Origin: Candidatus Poribacteria bacterium
Lineage (GTDB): Bacteria > Poribacteria > WGA-4E > WGA-3G
Assembly: GCA_026706025.1 (NCBI GenBank)
Contig: JAPOZO010000056.1
Coordinates: 62,001-126,000, forward strand
Reading direction: 5' to 3'
Length of the DNA stretch: 64,000 nt
The position numbers and the translations under genes are program-made. Below, piece by piece: positions 35,606-43,125 of this stretch (positions are counted from its first letter, which is position 1; the number at the start of each line of letters is the position of its first letter). The notes under the pieces are model-generated. The model did no database searches. It had not been told where the DNA came from and saw only the letters and a list, made by a program, of their open reading frames with translations.

Positions 35606-35692
35606 AAAGCCGTCAGCCATCAGTAAAAGAGGTATTTGGTTACGCGAAAACCTCTTTGCTGACGGTCTCCGACGGCTGACAGCCGATAGCCA
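35606..35692. repeat. inverted-repeat element between recR and ybaB
   Basis: GCCGTCAGCCATCAG and AAAGAGGT face ACCTCTTTGCTGAC and GGCTGACAGCCGATAGCC. It is of the same kind as the element at 19717 (GGCTATCGGC ends). Confidence 0.55.
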
Positions 35693-35695
35693 TTC

Positions 35696-36004
35696 TTATG
35701 GGAGTCCGGGAATTTTAAGACCGCCAGTCAATTTACTCATTTCCGCGGACATCAATTCTTGCGATTGTTGCAGTGCCTCATTGACAGCTGCGACAACGAG
35801 GTCCTCAAGCATTTCGGTATCTTCCGGGTCAACAACTTCCGGTGTAATCCGGAGTGAGATGACTTCCTGTTGTCCATTGACGACAGCGGTTACCATTCCA
35901 CCTCCGACAGTTGCTTCGACAGTTCGGTTTGCGAGTTCTTCTCGGATTTCAAGCATCCGTTTTTGCATTTGTTGTGCCTGTTTCATCAGGTCGTTCATCT
36001 TCAT
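35696..36004 (-). CDS. YbaB/EbfC nucleoid-associated protein
   Basis: 102 residues, with the family pattern MNDLMKQAQQMQKRMLEIRE, TVGGGMVTAVVNGQQEVISL and LEDLVVAAVNEALQQSQEL. It is a small DNA-binding protein nearly always found between dnaX and recR, as here. Its length is normal. Confidence 0.94.
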   Translation of the reverse strand: MKMNDLMKQAQQMQKRMLEIREELANRTVEATVGGGMVTAVVNGQQEVISLRITPEVVDPEDTEMLEDLVVAAVNEALQQSQELMSAEMSKLTGGLKIPGLP

Positions 36005-36138
36005 AGTTTTTGTCCTATCACCAAGCAGCTTTGGATCTCGTGTACATCCGTGTTTCGTTCCCGTTTGTTACAAAATGCTTGGTGTCATAAAAGTTTCCTT
36101 ACTTATAAGATACGCTTTCCCAATTTGGGAAACGGCGA

Positions 36139-37929
36139 TTATTGGGTTTCCAAAACTGTAGCATCAAAAAGTTCAAGTGCTGTTTTGAGCTGCGGATCGT
36201 CTTGCGCCTCAACTCTTCGCATGAGTGGTGTCTTTCGTTCTACTTTCTCAGTCGCATCTTGAGCAGAAGCTGATTCTGGGACAGTATCCAACGCAACCAG
36301 CTCAATCGTCACGGACATGCCGATTTCCTGCGTTAGAATGTTAGTTATGATTGTCTTGTCTTCTTCCGTAACCATTGAGAGATGTGTGGGTGAACAAGCG
36401 ATTTTAACCGCATTTGTGCCGTTCACAGCCGGAACAGAGCCTTCTAACAAACCGTACCTGAGTTTCATAGGCAATTTTGGTTTTAATCCTTCCCAAAACA
36501 GTGGCAGGTCTGCAAGGTCCCGGGATCCTTGTGGCGTTGACGAAGGGTTTGGGACATTCAGACCTGATGAAGCGGAAGTTACGGATTGCTCTTTAGATTG
36601 TGTGTTCACCTTATCCTTTCCGAAATCGGAAGCGGATGAACCGGCAGGTTTTCGACTCGTTTGGAAAAGCGGCTGTGATGCTGCGGTTTCTCTATCCGAC
36701 GGATCTACTTCTGAAGACGGAAATTGTTGTTGCGGCGGTTCGGAAATCCCCGCGGCATCAAATTTCTGTTCTAAGGCGGACAATTTATCAACAATTTCTT
36801 GAAGCGGGAGGCCCTCTTCAAGTGAGTTAAGTTGAATGAACGCAGCCTCTAATTGGAGTTGTGGGTAACCATACTGTTTAATATCGCGGTCGGTATGCAT
36901 CAATATCTTAATGATCCGCGAGAGTCGGCTGACCGACATCTGCTCCGCCTTCTGCTTGAGTTCCGACAAATCTGATTGAGGACTTTGAATTAGATCACTT
37001 AAGTTGTCGTCAATTGCTAAAAGACGTAGGTCTCGAAAATAGCCGATGAGTTGATCCAAGCATTGCGACAGGTCTGTCCCTTGTTTTGTTAAGTCGTTTA
37101 GCGTTTTTAGGCTCTTTGAAATATCTCTTTCCGTAATTGCCGTTGTAAGTTTTCGGAGCAGGGCACTCGAACCGAGTCCGATGATTTGTTCAACGGCATC
37201 CGTTGTCAAATCCTTGCCAGCGGATGAAACGAGACGTTCCAACAGATTTTCGGCATCCCTTAAACAGCCTTCAGATTGACGGGTGATGAGCGTGAGTACA
37301 TCCAGGTCCGCTGAAATTTCTTCTTCTTTGGCAATTAACTGTAAGCGTGCAATTATCTTTTCATCTTCGAGATGTCGGAAATCGAAATCTTGACAACGGG
37401 AGCTAATTGTCTTCGGTATTTTAGCATGCTCGGTCGTTGCCATGATGAATATGACGTGTGGCGGTGGTTCTTCAAGCGTTTTAAGCAGCGCGTTGAACGC
37501 CTCTGTTGAGAGCATGTGCGCTTCATCTATGATATAGATTTTGTAGGTGCAGGTAGCAGGAGAGAGTTTAACGTTTTCCCGAAGGTCTCGAATTGTATCA
37601 ATACCGCGATTGGAGGCGGCATCCATCTCAAATACATCAAGCGACCGGTCCTGTGAGATGTCGTTACAGAAGACGCATTGATTGCAAGGTTCTGCGGTTT
37701 GGATAGTGTCAAATTCGGTTTCTCGAACACGGTTAGGGCAGTTAACGGCTTTGGCAAAGATACGTGCGACGGTGGTTTTACCGGTACCGCGAGGTCCCCA
37801 AAAGAGATAGGCATGCCCGACGCGTTCAGACAGAATCTGATTTTTCAACGTTGTGGTAACGTGTTCCTGTCCGACAACGTCACTGAAGTTTTGCGGACGC
37901 CATCTTTGGGCGAGAACCTCGTAAGACAT
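36139..37929 (-). CDS. dnaX: DNA polymerase III subunit gamma/tau
   Basis: A 596-residue clamp-loader ATPase. Walker A GPRGTGKTT (45-53), a four-Cys zinc site (NCPNRVRETEF through PCNQCVFC), DEAHMLSTEAFNALLKTLEE and the SSRCQDFDF sensor region are typical. A Pro/Ser-rich linker at about 390-470 and a C-terminal domain follow. No obvious A-rich frameshift site was noticed, so a separate gamma form is not claimed. It begins MSYEVLAQRWRP as usual. Confidence 0.95.
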   Translation of the reverse strand: MSYEVLAQRWRPQNFSDVVGQEHVTTTLKNQILSERVGHAYLFWGPRGTGKTTVARIFAKAVNCPNRVRETEFDTIQTAEPCNQCVFCNDISQDRSLDVFEMDAASNRGIDTIRDLRENVKLSPATCTYKIYIIDEAHMLSTEAFNALLKTLEEPPPHVIFIMATTEHAKIPKTISSRCQDFDFRHLEDEKIIARLQLIAKEEEISADLDVLTLITRQSEGCLRDAENLLERLVSSAGKDLTTDAVEQIIGLGSSALLRKLTTAITERDISKSLKTLNDLTKQGTDLSQCLDQLIGYFRDLRLLAIDDNLSDLIQSPQSDLSELKQKAEQMSVSRLSRIIKILMHTDRDIKQYGYPQLQLEAAFIQLNSLEEGLPLQEIVDKLSALEQKFDAAGISEPPQQQFPSSEVDPSDRETAASQPLFQTSRKPAGSSASDFGKDKVNTQSKEQSVTSASSGLNVPNPSSTPQGSRDLADLPLFWEGLKPKLPMKLRYGLLEGSVPAVNGTNAVKIACSPTHLSMVTEEDKTIITNILTQEIGMSVTIELVALDTVPESASAQDATEKVERKTPLMRRVEAQDDPQLKTALELFDATVLETQ

Positions 37930-38004
37930 TGCGCAATCCTTTCCTGTACGGTTTGGGAATGAGATATGGTCTGTCCAGATACTATGTGCAAAAAAAATGG
38001 CTAT

Positions 38005-38262
38005 GCACCCAGAGTTGACATGCTTCTCCAGGCGTTGCCCGCGCCGTTAGCTCAGGTCAGGCACCCTTGCGTCACACGAACAACTCATCTACCGCTGCTT
38101 CCTTCCGGACCTGACGGGGTTCAACAAGCACTCGTTGCTCAAGACCCAACCCTCAACACTACGTACGTGGGACAGACCCCACAGAAACAGGCCGCATACT
38201 GGGGATTCAGTCCTGCTATAGCGGATTGCAGATACAGGGCACCGCTACCTCCCCACTTAGCA
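38005..38262 (-). ncRNA. ffs: large (Alu-containing) signal recognition particle RNA
   Basis: The minus strand has the universal domain IV motif GTCAGGTCCGGAAGGAAGCAGC (revcomp at about 38093-38114). Upstream of it on the RNA is the Alu-domain signature of large bacterial SRP RNAs: GGGAGGTAGCGGTGCCCTGT, then TGCAATCCGCTATAGCAGG near 38200-38255. Length is about 258 nt; exact ends are estimated from the paired ends. It lies upstream of dnaX on the same strand, as in Bacillus. Confidence 0.9.
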
Positions 38263-38291
38263 TAGCCAAGATATTAAACACAAAAAACTGG

Positions 38292-38380
38292 CGGAGAGAG
38301 TGGGATTCGAACCCACGGTACTGCAAAACAGCACACATGATTTCCAGTCATGCCAGTTCAACCAACTCCTGCATCTCTCC
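38292..38380 (-). tRNA. tRNA-Ser(GGA)
   Basis: Long variable arm (class II), acceptor GGAGAGA/TCTCTCC, T-arm GGGTTCGAATCCC, anticodon loop CTGGAAA giving GGA, discriminator G. Confidence 0.95.
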
Positions 38381-38385
38381 GTTTT

Positions 38386-38506
38386 ATAGTTGTCAGTACG
38401 ATTTTTCTCTCACTGCGAGGCATGAAAAAATCTTTCAGTTCTCAGTTAAGAGACTTTGAAACTATCGAAAACCTCTTGTAACTGACAACTGTTAACTGTT
38501 AACTAT
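38386..38506. repeat. ATAGTTATC-family element between two tRNA genes
   Basis: ATAGTTGTCAG at the left is answered by CTGACAACTGTTAACTGTTA and ACTAT at the right, with the shared core TCAGTTAAGAGA...AAACCTCTTGTAACTGAC also seen in the nadB element. Confidence 0.6.
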
Positions 38507-38512
38507 CATGTA

Positions 38513-38585
38513 TGGAGCAGACGGGATTTGAACCCGTGACCTCATCCGTGCGAGGGATGCACTCTCCCAACTGAGCTACTGCCCC
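38513..38585 (-). tRNA. tRNA-Ala(CGC)
   Basis: Cloverleaf with acceptor GGGGCAG/CTGCTCC, including the G3:U70 identity pair, anticodon loop CTCGCAC giving CGC, T-arm GGGTTCAAATCCC, discriminator A. Confidence 0.94.
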
Positions 38586-38627
38586 ACGTGCTGCAAAACT
38601 TAAGCGTCTTGCAATAATCAGAGTGTG

Positions 38628-38704
38628 TCTCATAAATACGATCTGTCCAAATTCACCTCAGTGGCGGGTCGGGGTTACAAACCCCTCCTACGATTTATGA
38701 GATA
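38628..38704. repeat. TCTCATAAATACG inverted repeat
   Basis: TCTCATAAATACGAT (38628) is matched by CGATTTATGAGATA (to 38704), with GGGTCGGGGTTACAAACCCC inside. A single arm recurs at 31090. Confidence 0.5.
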
Positions 38705-38753
38705 GGCTGTAAACTTTTTTGATGTTATCGTTCACCACGAAAATATCGAAAAA

Positions 38754-38838
38754 CGGAGAGAGTGGGATTCGAACCCACGGTGGCTTGCGCCACAACAGTT
38801 TTCGAGACTGTCCAGTTCAACCACTCCTGCATCTCTCC
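38754..38838 (-). tRNA. tRNA-Ser(CGA)
   Basis: Class II tRNA, acceptor GGAGAGA/TCTCTCC, anticodon loop CTCGAAA giving CGA, variable arm TGTGGCGCAAGCCAC, discriminator G. Confidence 0.95.
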
Positions 38839-38891
38839 TTATGGTGCATGATAACGATAGCGTAGCGGACCTTCAACGCTGGATTCATCTT

Positions 38892-39350
38892 TTACTGTTT
38901 ATGGCGGCGTTCTTGGAAAAAAGACTTTAGCAGCGCGCTGCTCTCATCTGCTAACACGCCACTTACCAATTCAACCCGATGATTTAGCCGTTCATCTTGG
39001 AGAATATTGTAGAGTGTGCCAGCTGCTCCAGATTTCGGGTCTGCCGTGCCGTAAACTACTTTTGGAATGCGCGCTAAAACAATAGCACCCGCACACATTG
39101 GGCACGGCTCTAACGTCACATAAAGCGTTGTGTCAACAAATCGCCAGTTCCCGATTTGTTCGGATGCCGCTTGTATGACAAGCATTTCCGCATGAGCGAT
39201 AGGACTACCAGATTGTTCACGCAGATTGGACGCTTCAGCGATACGGACATCGTTGCTAACGAGTATCGCACCGACTGGTACTTCGCCCTTCTCGGCGGCT
39301 TTTTCTGCTAACTCAAGTGCTTGTCCCATCCAGAAAAGATCGCTATCCAA
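38892..39350 (-). CDS. tadA: tRNA adenosine(34) deaminase
   Basis: A 152-residue zinc deaminase that converts A34 of tRNA-Arg(ACG) to inosine. The zinc site is His53-Ala-Glu55 (IAHAEMLVI) and Cys83/Cys86 (EPCPMCAGAI), with Glu55 as proton shuttle. The start is TTG 39350 (DSDLFWMGQALELAEKA); an ATG eight codons in is possible but would trim the first helix. It sits 26 bp downstream of its own substrate tRNA gene and between tRNA-Ser genes. Confidence 0.95.
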   Translation of the reverse strand: MDSDLFWMGQALELAEKAAEKGEVPVGAILVSNDVRIAEASNLREQSGSPIAHAEMLVIQAASEQIGNWRFVDTTLYVTLEPCPMCAGAIVLARIPKVVYGTADPKSGAAGTLYNILQDERLNHRVELVSGVLADESSALLKSFFQERRHKQ

Positions 39351-39375
39351 ATTTTATCCAACAAATAACTTATGA

Positions 39376-39449
39376 AGCGCCTGAGAGGATTCGAACCCCT
39401 GGCCTTCTGATCCGTAGTCAGATGCTCTAATCCACTGAGCTACAGGCGC
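39376..39449 (-). tRNA. tRNA-Arg(ACG)
   Basis: Acceptor GCGCCTG/CAGGCGC, anticodon loop CTACGGA giving ACG, T-arm GGGTTCGAATCCT. A34 is the target of TadA, encoded next to it. Confidence 0.95.
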
Positions 39450-39522
39450 GCATCGTACTTTATTGAAGTGTTAGGCATCTATGCTTTGCCTATCCTTCAT
39501 GTCTGATTTGTTGCTTTAAAGA

Positions 39523-39607
39523 CGGAGAGGGTGGGATTCGAACCCACGATGGCTTACGCCATAACTGCTTAGCAGGCAGTCCAGTTCAACCACTCCTGCA
39601 CCTCTCC
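39523..39607 (-). tRNA. tRNA-Ser(GCT)
   Basis: Class II tRNA, acceptor GGAGAGG/CCTCTCC, anticodon loop CTGCTAA giving GCT, variable arm TATGGCGTAAGCCAT, discriminator G. Confidence 0.95.
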
Positions 39608-39614
39608 ATAATGG

Positions 39615-39699
39615 CGGTGGGAGTAGGATTCGAACCCACGATGGCTTGCGCCATAACGGTTTTCAAGACCGCCGCTTTCGTCCACTCAGCCATCCCACC
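39615..39699 (-). tRNA. tRNA-Ser(TGA)
   Basis: Class II tRNA, acceptor GGTGGGA/TCCCACC, anticodon loop CTTGAAA giving TGA, variable arm TATGGCGCAAGCCAT, discriminator G. First gene of the minus-strand tRNA cluster. Confidence 0.95.
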
Positions 39700-39822
39700 T
39701 ATGGTTCATTCTTCGTATTGTCTACCGTATATATTATACAATATCTGGGGCGTTTTGTCAAGTTACATATCAATATTAATGTCAGAGATGTTTGGTTTTC
39801 ATGCCATTTTCGCCCTATTAAG

Positions 39823-40030
39823 TCTGAACTGTGATCTCTGTGATTTTTCTGATTTTTGTGATAAGATCTCTGGTGAAAAATAAGGTTCTGATTGTGGTGT
39901 TGAAGTTTCGACAAAGATGGCGTTCTCGGTGAACAGCTGAGTTGTTAGGACCGGGTTTTCAGTATTCAGTTTCTTGTGATGGGTGCTCTTATCATGGGAA
40001 TCATAGCCATCAGAGAAATCACAGTTCAGA
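39823..40030. repeat. 208-bp element with long imperfect terminal inverted repeats
   Basis: The left end TCTGAACTGTGATCTCTGTG continuing ATTTTTCTGATTTT is mirrored by the right end AATCACAGTTCAGA preceded by TCATAGCCATCAGAG (about 40 bp of arm). No open frame. It fills most of the 378-bp gap between the tRNA cluster and the ECF sigma gene; a half copy is at 43046. Confidence 0.6.
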
Positions 40031-40077
40031 AGCCAGAGGTCGCTCCTATAGGGAAGCGTCTGTGATCTATTTCAGTT

Positions 40078-40725
40078 CTACTGAATTTCTCCGTTCCATT
40101 CGAGCGGTTCATTTCGCAAGTAGGGGAGCAGCATACCTTGAAGCTGCCGGTGTGCATGGTGCAAGTGCGCTTTAACCGTGCCTTCCGACCTGTTTAGCAG
40201 TGCTGCGATCTCTTTGATCGCGAGTTCGCGTCGATGCCGCAGATTAAAGACCCGACGCTGACCGGGTGGGAGTTTCTTCACCGCCTTTCTGATGATAAGC
40301 CCAAGTTCCTTCTCATCAAGAAGTTGCTCAGGAGACGGATGGTCATCGGTCATTCTTAGCACCTCGTCTGCTTCAGGCGGTAATTCTTCAAACGTAAGCA
40401 CCTTATCGCGGTTCCGTTTGCGCTGAAAGTCGATACTGCAATTGATCGCAATCCGGTAGATCCAACTATAAAACGCTGAACCGCCTTTGAAGTTGGGTAG
40501 GGCATTGAACGCTTTCAGAAAAACCTCTTGGCAGAGGTCTTTTGCTGTTTCCTGATCGCGCACCCGTTGGTACATGAGGTTGTAAATTTTCTTTTGATAT
40601 TTAAGCATGAGAGGATTAAAAGCCTCTGTGTCGCCGCTCTGGAACTGATTGACAAGTGAATCCTCATCAATCTGTTCAAGTTCGGTGTCCGTGTAAGAAG
40701 TGATGCTTTTTTGGGTAAATGTCAT
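40078..40725 (-). CDS. free-standing ECF RNA polymerase sigma factor
   Basis: A 215-residue sigma factor. Region 2 (KYQKKIYNLMYQRVRDQETA, DLCQEVFLKAFNALPNF, YSWIYRIAINCSID) and region 4 (LPPGQRRVFNLRHRRELAIK, IAALLNRSEGTVKAHLHHA) are complete, RpoE/SigW-like. No anti-sigma gene follows; 40077 and below is the 208-bp repeat. ATG 40725 is preferred because GGAGAA lies 10 bp upstream; ATGs at 40740 and 40749 remain possible. Unlike the three sigma fusions it has no membrane segment. Confidence 0.92.
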   Translation of the reverse strand: MTFTQKSITSYTDTELEQIDEDSLVNQFQSGDTEAFNPLMLKYQKKIYNLMYQRVRDQETAKDLCQEVFLKAFNALPNFKGGSAFYSWIYRIAINCSIDFQRKRNRDKVLTFEELPPEADEVLRMTDDHPSPEQLLDEKELGLIIRKAVKKLPPGQRRVFNLRHRRELAIKEIAALLNRSEGTVKAHLHHAHRQLQGMLLPYLRNEPLEWNGEIQ

Positions 40726-40842
40726 GTCTATTTTCTCCATAGGGCGCAAAGTTAACTTTAAAGTACCTCAGTTTATTGGTCACCATTGTAGAATCATTTA
40801 ATTTAATAAGTACACACCGTGTGTGCCAGAAAGTTCCTAATT

Positions 40843-40868
40843 TCCCATAATTTCCCATAATTTCCCAT
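40843..40868. repeat. AATTTCCCATA tandem repeat
   Basis: Three direct copies of the 11-mer AATTTCCCATA (about 40840-40870) upstream of the ECF sigma gene, spaced one helical turn apart. Possibly an operator array. Confidence 0.4.
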
Positions 40869-41055
40869 ATATTAGACGTGTTTGATCGGATTTTGTTCGG
40901 TTAAAATATCACTCGCAAGGATGCGCTGCTTCAATTGTTTTCAGTGTAGGATGGACGCATCACGAGATTTTGATTTTTAACCCCCTAAATCCCCTTATTA
41001 GAGGACTTAATAGACCAACTATGGCTTCCAAAAAAGTTACCAACCGTGTGAAAAA

Positions 41056-41085
41056 GATACCAAATGGTATCTTTTTTATTTTTTT
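41056..41085 (+). terminator. GATACC-AAAT-GGTATC hairpin with T-run
   Basis: A 6-bp perfect stem (41056-41061 with 41066-41071), then CTTTTTTATTTTTTTG. It has intrinsic-terminator form with a short AT-rich stem. The motif GATACCA recurs at 41170 and the related GTTACCA at 41034, so it may also be an attenuator or operator. Confidence 0.5.
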
Positions 41086-41307
41086 GATAATTTTTTACAC
41101 CTGCGTTTAAAACCAGTCACAGTAAGGGTTTAGGAACGTTTTTCTCTGGTTTTCCGTTGCAGAAAAAAAGATACCACGGAAAGTGTAACATTTTGCTAAT
41201 TGTCGGAATCAAGATTTTACTATATTCCTAATTTTAGTTTACATTATATATGATAATATATTTGGCTTAGGGATGCAAATTTGTTTTTATTCGCTGAAGG
41301 AACAATC

Positions 41308-41424
41308 ATGGTTGACATGCCAACCGCGTTGGATTATACTAACAGCAGCCTCAGTGAAGTTATTGCATATATGTTGATGAATCACCGCATAAGGTTTGCT
41401 CCAGCACATTTCTTCTTGAAATGA
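41308..41424 (+). CDS. possible 38-residue small protein
   Basis: An ATG preceded by GAAGGAACAATC opens a frame of 38 codons (MVDMPTALDYTNSS through RFAPAHFFLK) ending TGA. It lies in a 740-bp stretch (40726-41607) otherwise without genes, after an AT-rich region with ATGATAATATAT that could be a promoter. The good ribosome site is the main support; no family is recognised. It may be a leader peptide of the histidine kinase gene. Confidence 0.35.
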   Translation: MVDMPTALDYTNSSLSEVIAYMLMNHRIRFAPAHFFLK

Positions 41425-41607
41425 AAATAGGTTTCAATTGTTAGTGACGCGATTTGTAGGTGAAAAGGGTGCATAATTTAAGAAAATTGAGATTTTGTGT
41501 TATCCAAAATGAAATCTATCACATGCGTATCAGGTTTCGGTAGCAAACGACATGCAAAAGACCTCTACAACTTGTTTATCGTGGCAATCAAAGAAAAGAG
41601 GGTTCCG

Positions 41608-43005
41608 ATGCGTCGGTATGGCATTCAAACCAAAATTGTTCTTCCGTTCATGCTTCTCTTCGCTCTGGTTGCTATTGTGCTCCCGTTAGTTGCCGTTGAA
41701 ATCTTCGCGTGGAAATACGACGAACAGTTTACGCGTGAAACGGAAGGCTGGCTGGATACCATCACCAAAACGGGATACTTTGGGGAGGATCCAGAAAAAA
41801 TCAAAAGTGCTTATAGCGTTGAGATTATGATTTTTGGCTCTGATTACACGCTTAATGGTACCACGCTGGATAAACTCTCAGATGTAGAAGGAGATTGGAC
41901 GAATTTAGCAGACAAAATGCGGCTCCGTGAGGTCAAGCCACGTCTTGAGAATCCAGATGGAAAATCTGTTATCCAAGACATTACGCTTAACGGAAAGCCG
42001 TATAAAGTTTTTTATCTCCCGCTGAGCCTTGGACGATATTACTGCTTGCTGCGTCCGATGGAAGCGATCGCCGAGGCGAAACGGACGCTTACGTGGTACA
42101 TGCTCAGCATTGCTGTGCTTGTTATAGGACTGGTCGCCCTTATCAGCCACCTCATTGGGAGGAACTTAACGAACCCAATCAAAGTTTTGGTTGACTCTAC
42201 GGCGCGCGTCGCGACGGGGGAACTTGATGAGCAGTGTGACATAAAAACACATGATGAGATCGGTGATCTCGCCGCTGCGTTTAACCAGATGACCAGAGAT
42301 CTAAAACAGTCAAGAGATCAATTGATTCAAGCAGAACGCTTGGCGACAGCGGGAAAAATGTCTGCTTCGTTCGCGCACGAGATACGGAATCCGTTATCAT
42401 CTATGCGGATGTTGGCACAGATGTTGATGCAGAAACCAGAGATGGCAGTCGAGAAACATCAGCAATCGCTGCGTTATATTCTTGAAGAGATTGAACAAAT
42501 TGATACGATTGTTAAGGGACTGATGGACTTCGCGCGTCCGACAGCACTTAACCTCGCCCCACAGCCACTCGCGCCTGTCCTGCAAGCCGTCTTGGCATTG
42601 ATGGAAGCCAACTTGGCACACCACAAAATTCAGTTAGTGTTAGATTTGTTACCTGAAACCCCAGAAATTCAATTTGATTCAGATAAATTGAAGCAGGCGT
42701 TTATGAATGTCATTCTAAACGCGATGGAGGCGATGCCGCAAGGCGGTGTGTTGAAAGTCTCTACAATGGTGAATGAAGACACGGTCGGCATCAAAGTTGT
42801 TGATAACGGTGTCGGGATACCAGCGGAAGATTTAGCACATCTGTTTGAACCGTTCTTTACGAAGAAAACGAGAGGCACAGGTCTTGGTTTGGCAAATGTG
42901 AAACGGATTCTTGAGGAACATGGCGGTAGCGTCGAAATTGAAAGCACGCTCGGTGAAGGGACTGAAGTGTCGTTGTGGCTGCCGTTGTCGGTTGTTAGTT
43001 GTTAG
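41608..43005 (+). CDS. sensor histidine kinase (NtrB/NtrY-like)
   Basis: A 465-residue kinase. Helix 1 at about 8-33 and a sensor region to about 165 are followed by helix 2 (YMLSIAVLVIGLVALISHLIG) and HAMP. HisKA has its phospho-His in SASFAHEIRNPLSSMRMLAQ; HATPase_c has NVILNAMEAMPQGG, VVDNGVGIP and GTGLGLANVKRI. The sequence type is that of two-component kinases that pair with NtrC-like regulators; none is adjacent. ATG 41608 with AGAGGGTTCCG is the best start; an upstream TTG frame at 41497 adds an unlikely 37 residues. The last residues (SVVSC) and the stop are encoded by a GTTGTTAGTTGTTAG repeat, so its tail may be altered. Confidence 0.9.
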   Translation: MRRYGIQTKIVLPFMLLFALVAIVLPLVAVEIFAWKYDEQFTRETEGWLDTITKTGYFGEDPEKIKSAYSVEIMIFGSDYTLNGTTLDKLSDVEGDWTNLADKMRLREVKPRLENPDGKSVIQDITLNGKPYKVFYLPLSLGRYYCLLRPMEAIAEAKRTLTWYMLSIAVLVIGLVALISHLIGRNLTNPIKVLVDSTARVATGELDEQCDIKTHDEIGDLAAAFNQMTRDLKQSRDQLIQAERLATAGKMSASFAHEIRNPLSSMRMLAQMLMQKPEMAVEKHQQSLRYILEEIEQIDTIVKGLMDFARPTALNLAPQPLAPVLQAVLALMEANLAHHKIQLVLDLLPETPEIQFDSDKLKQAFMNVILNAMEAMPQGGVLKVSTMVNEDTVGIKVVDNGVGIPAEDLAHLFEPFFTKKTRGTGLGLANVKRILEEHGGSVEIESTLGEGTEVSLWLPLSVVSC

Positions 43006-43045
43006 TACTCGGTATCCATTCCCGCTCCGTCCGGGTTGTTGAATG

Positions 43046-43100
43046 CTGAACTTTGATTTCTCTGATTTCTGCGATTCCTATGATAAGAGATGTAATCACA
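43046..43100. repeat. half copy of the 39823 element
   Basis: GCTGAACTTTGATTTCTCTG, then ATTTCTGCGATTCCTATGAT and AAGAGATGTAATCACAGAGA: matches the left arm of 39823-40030. It is followed by an ACTGATAACTG repeat before the convergent peptidase gene. Confidence 0.5.
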
Positions 43101-43125
43101 GAGAACTGATAACTGCGGACTCGTT

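Noticed and set aside
36317-36802. 161-codon plus-strand frame opposite dnaX
   Set aside because: It overlaps the coding strand of a certain gene and has no domain or start signal.
37966-38265. 99-codon open frame on the plus strand
   Set aside because: It lies across the large SRP RNA on the other strand, whose motifs are clear; the frame is a shadow.
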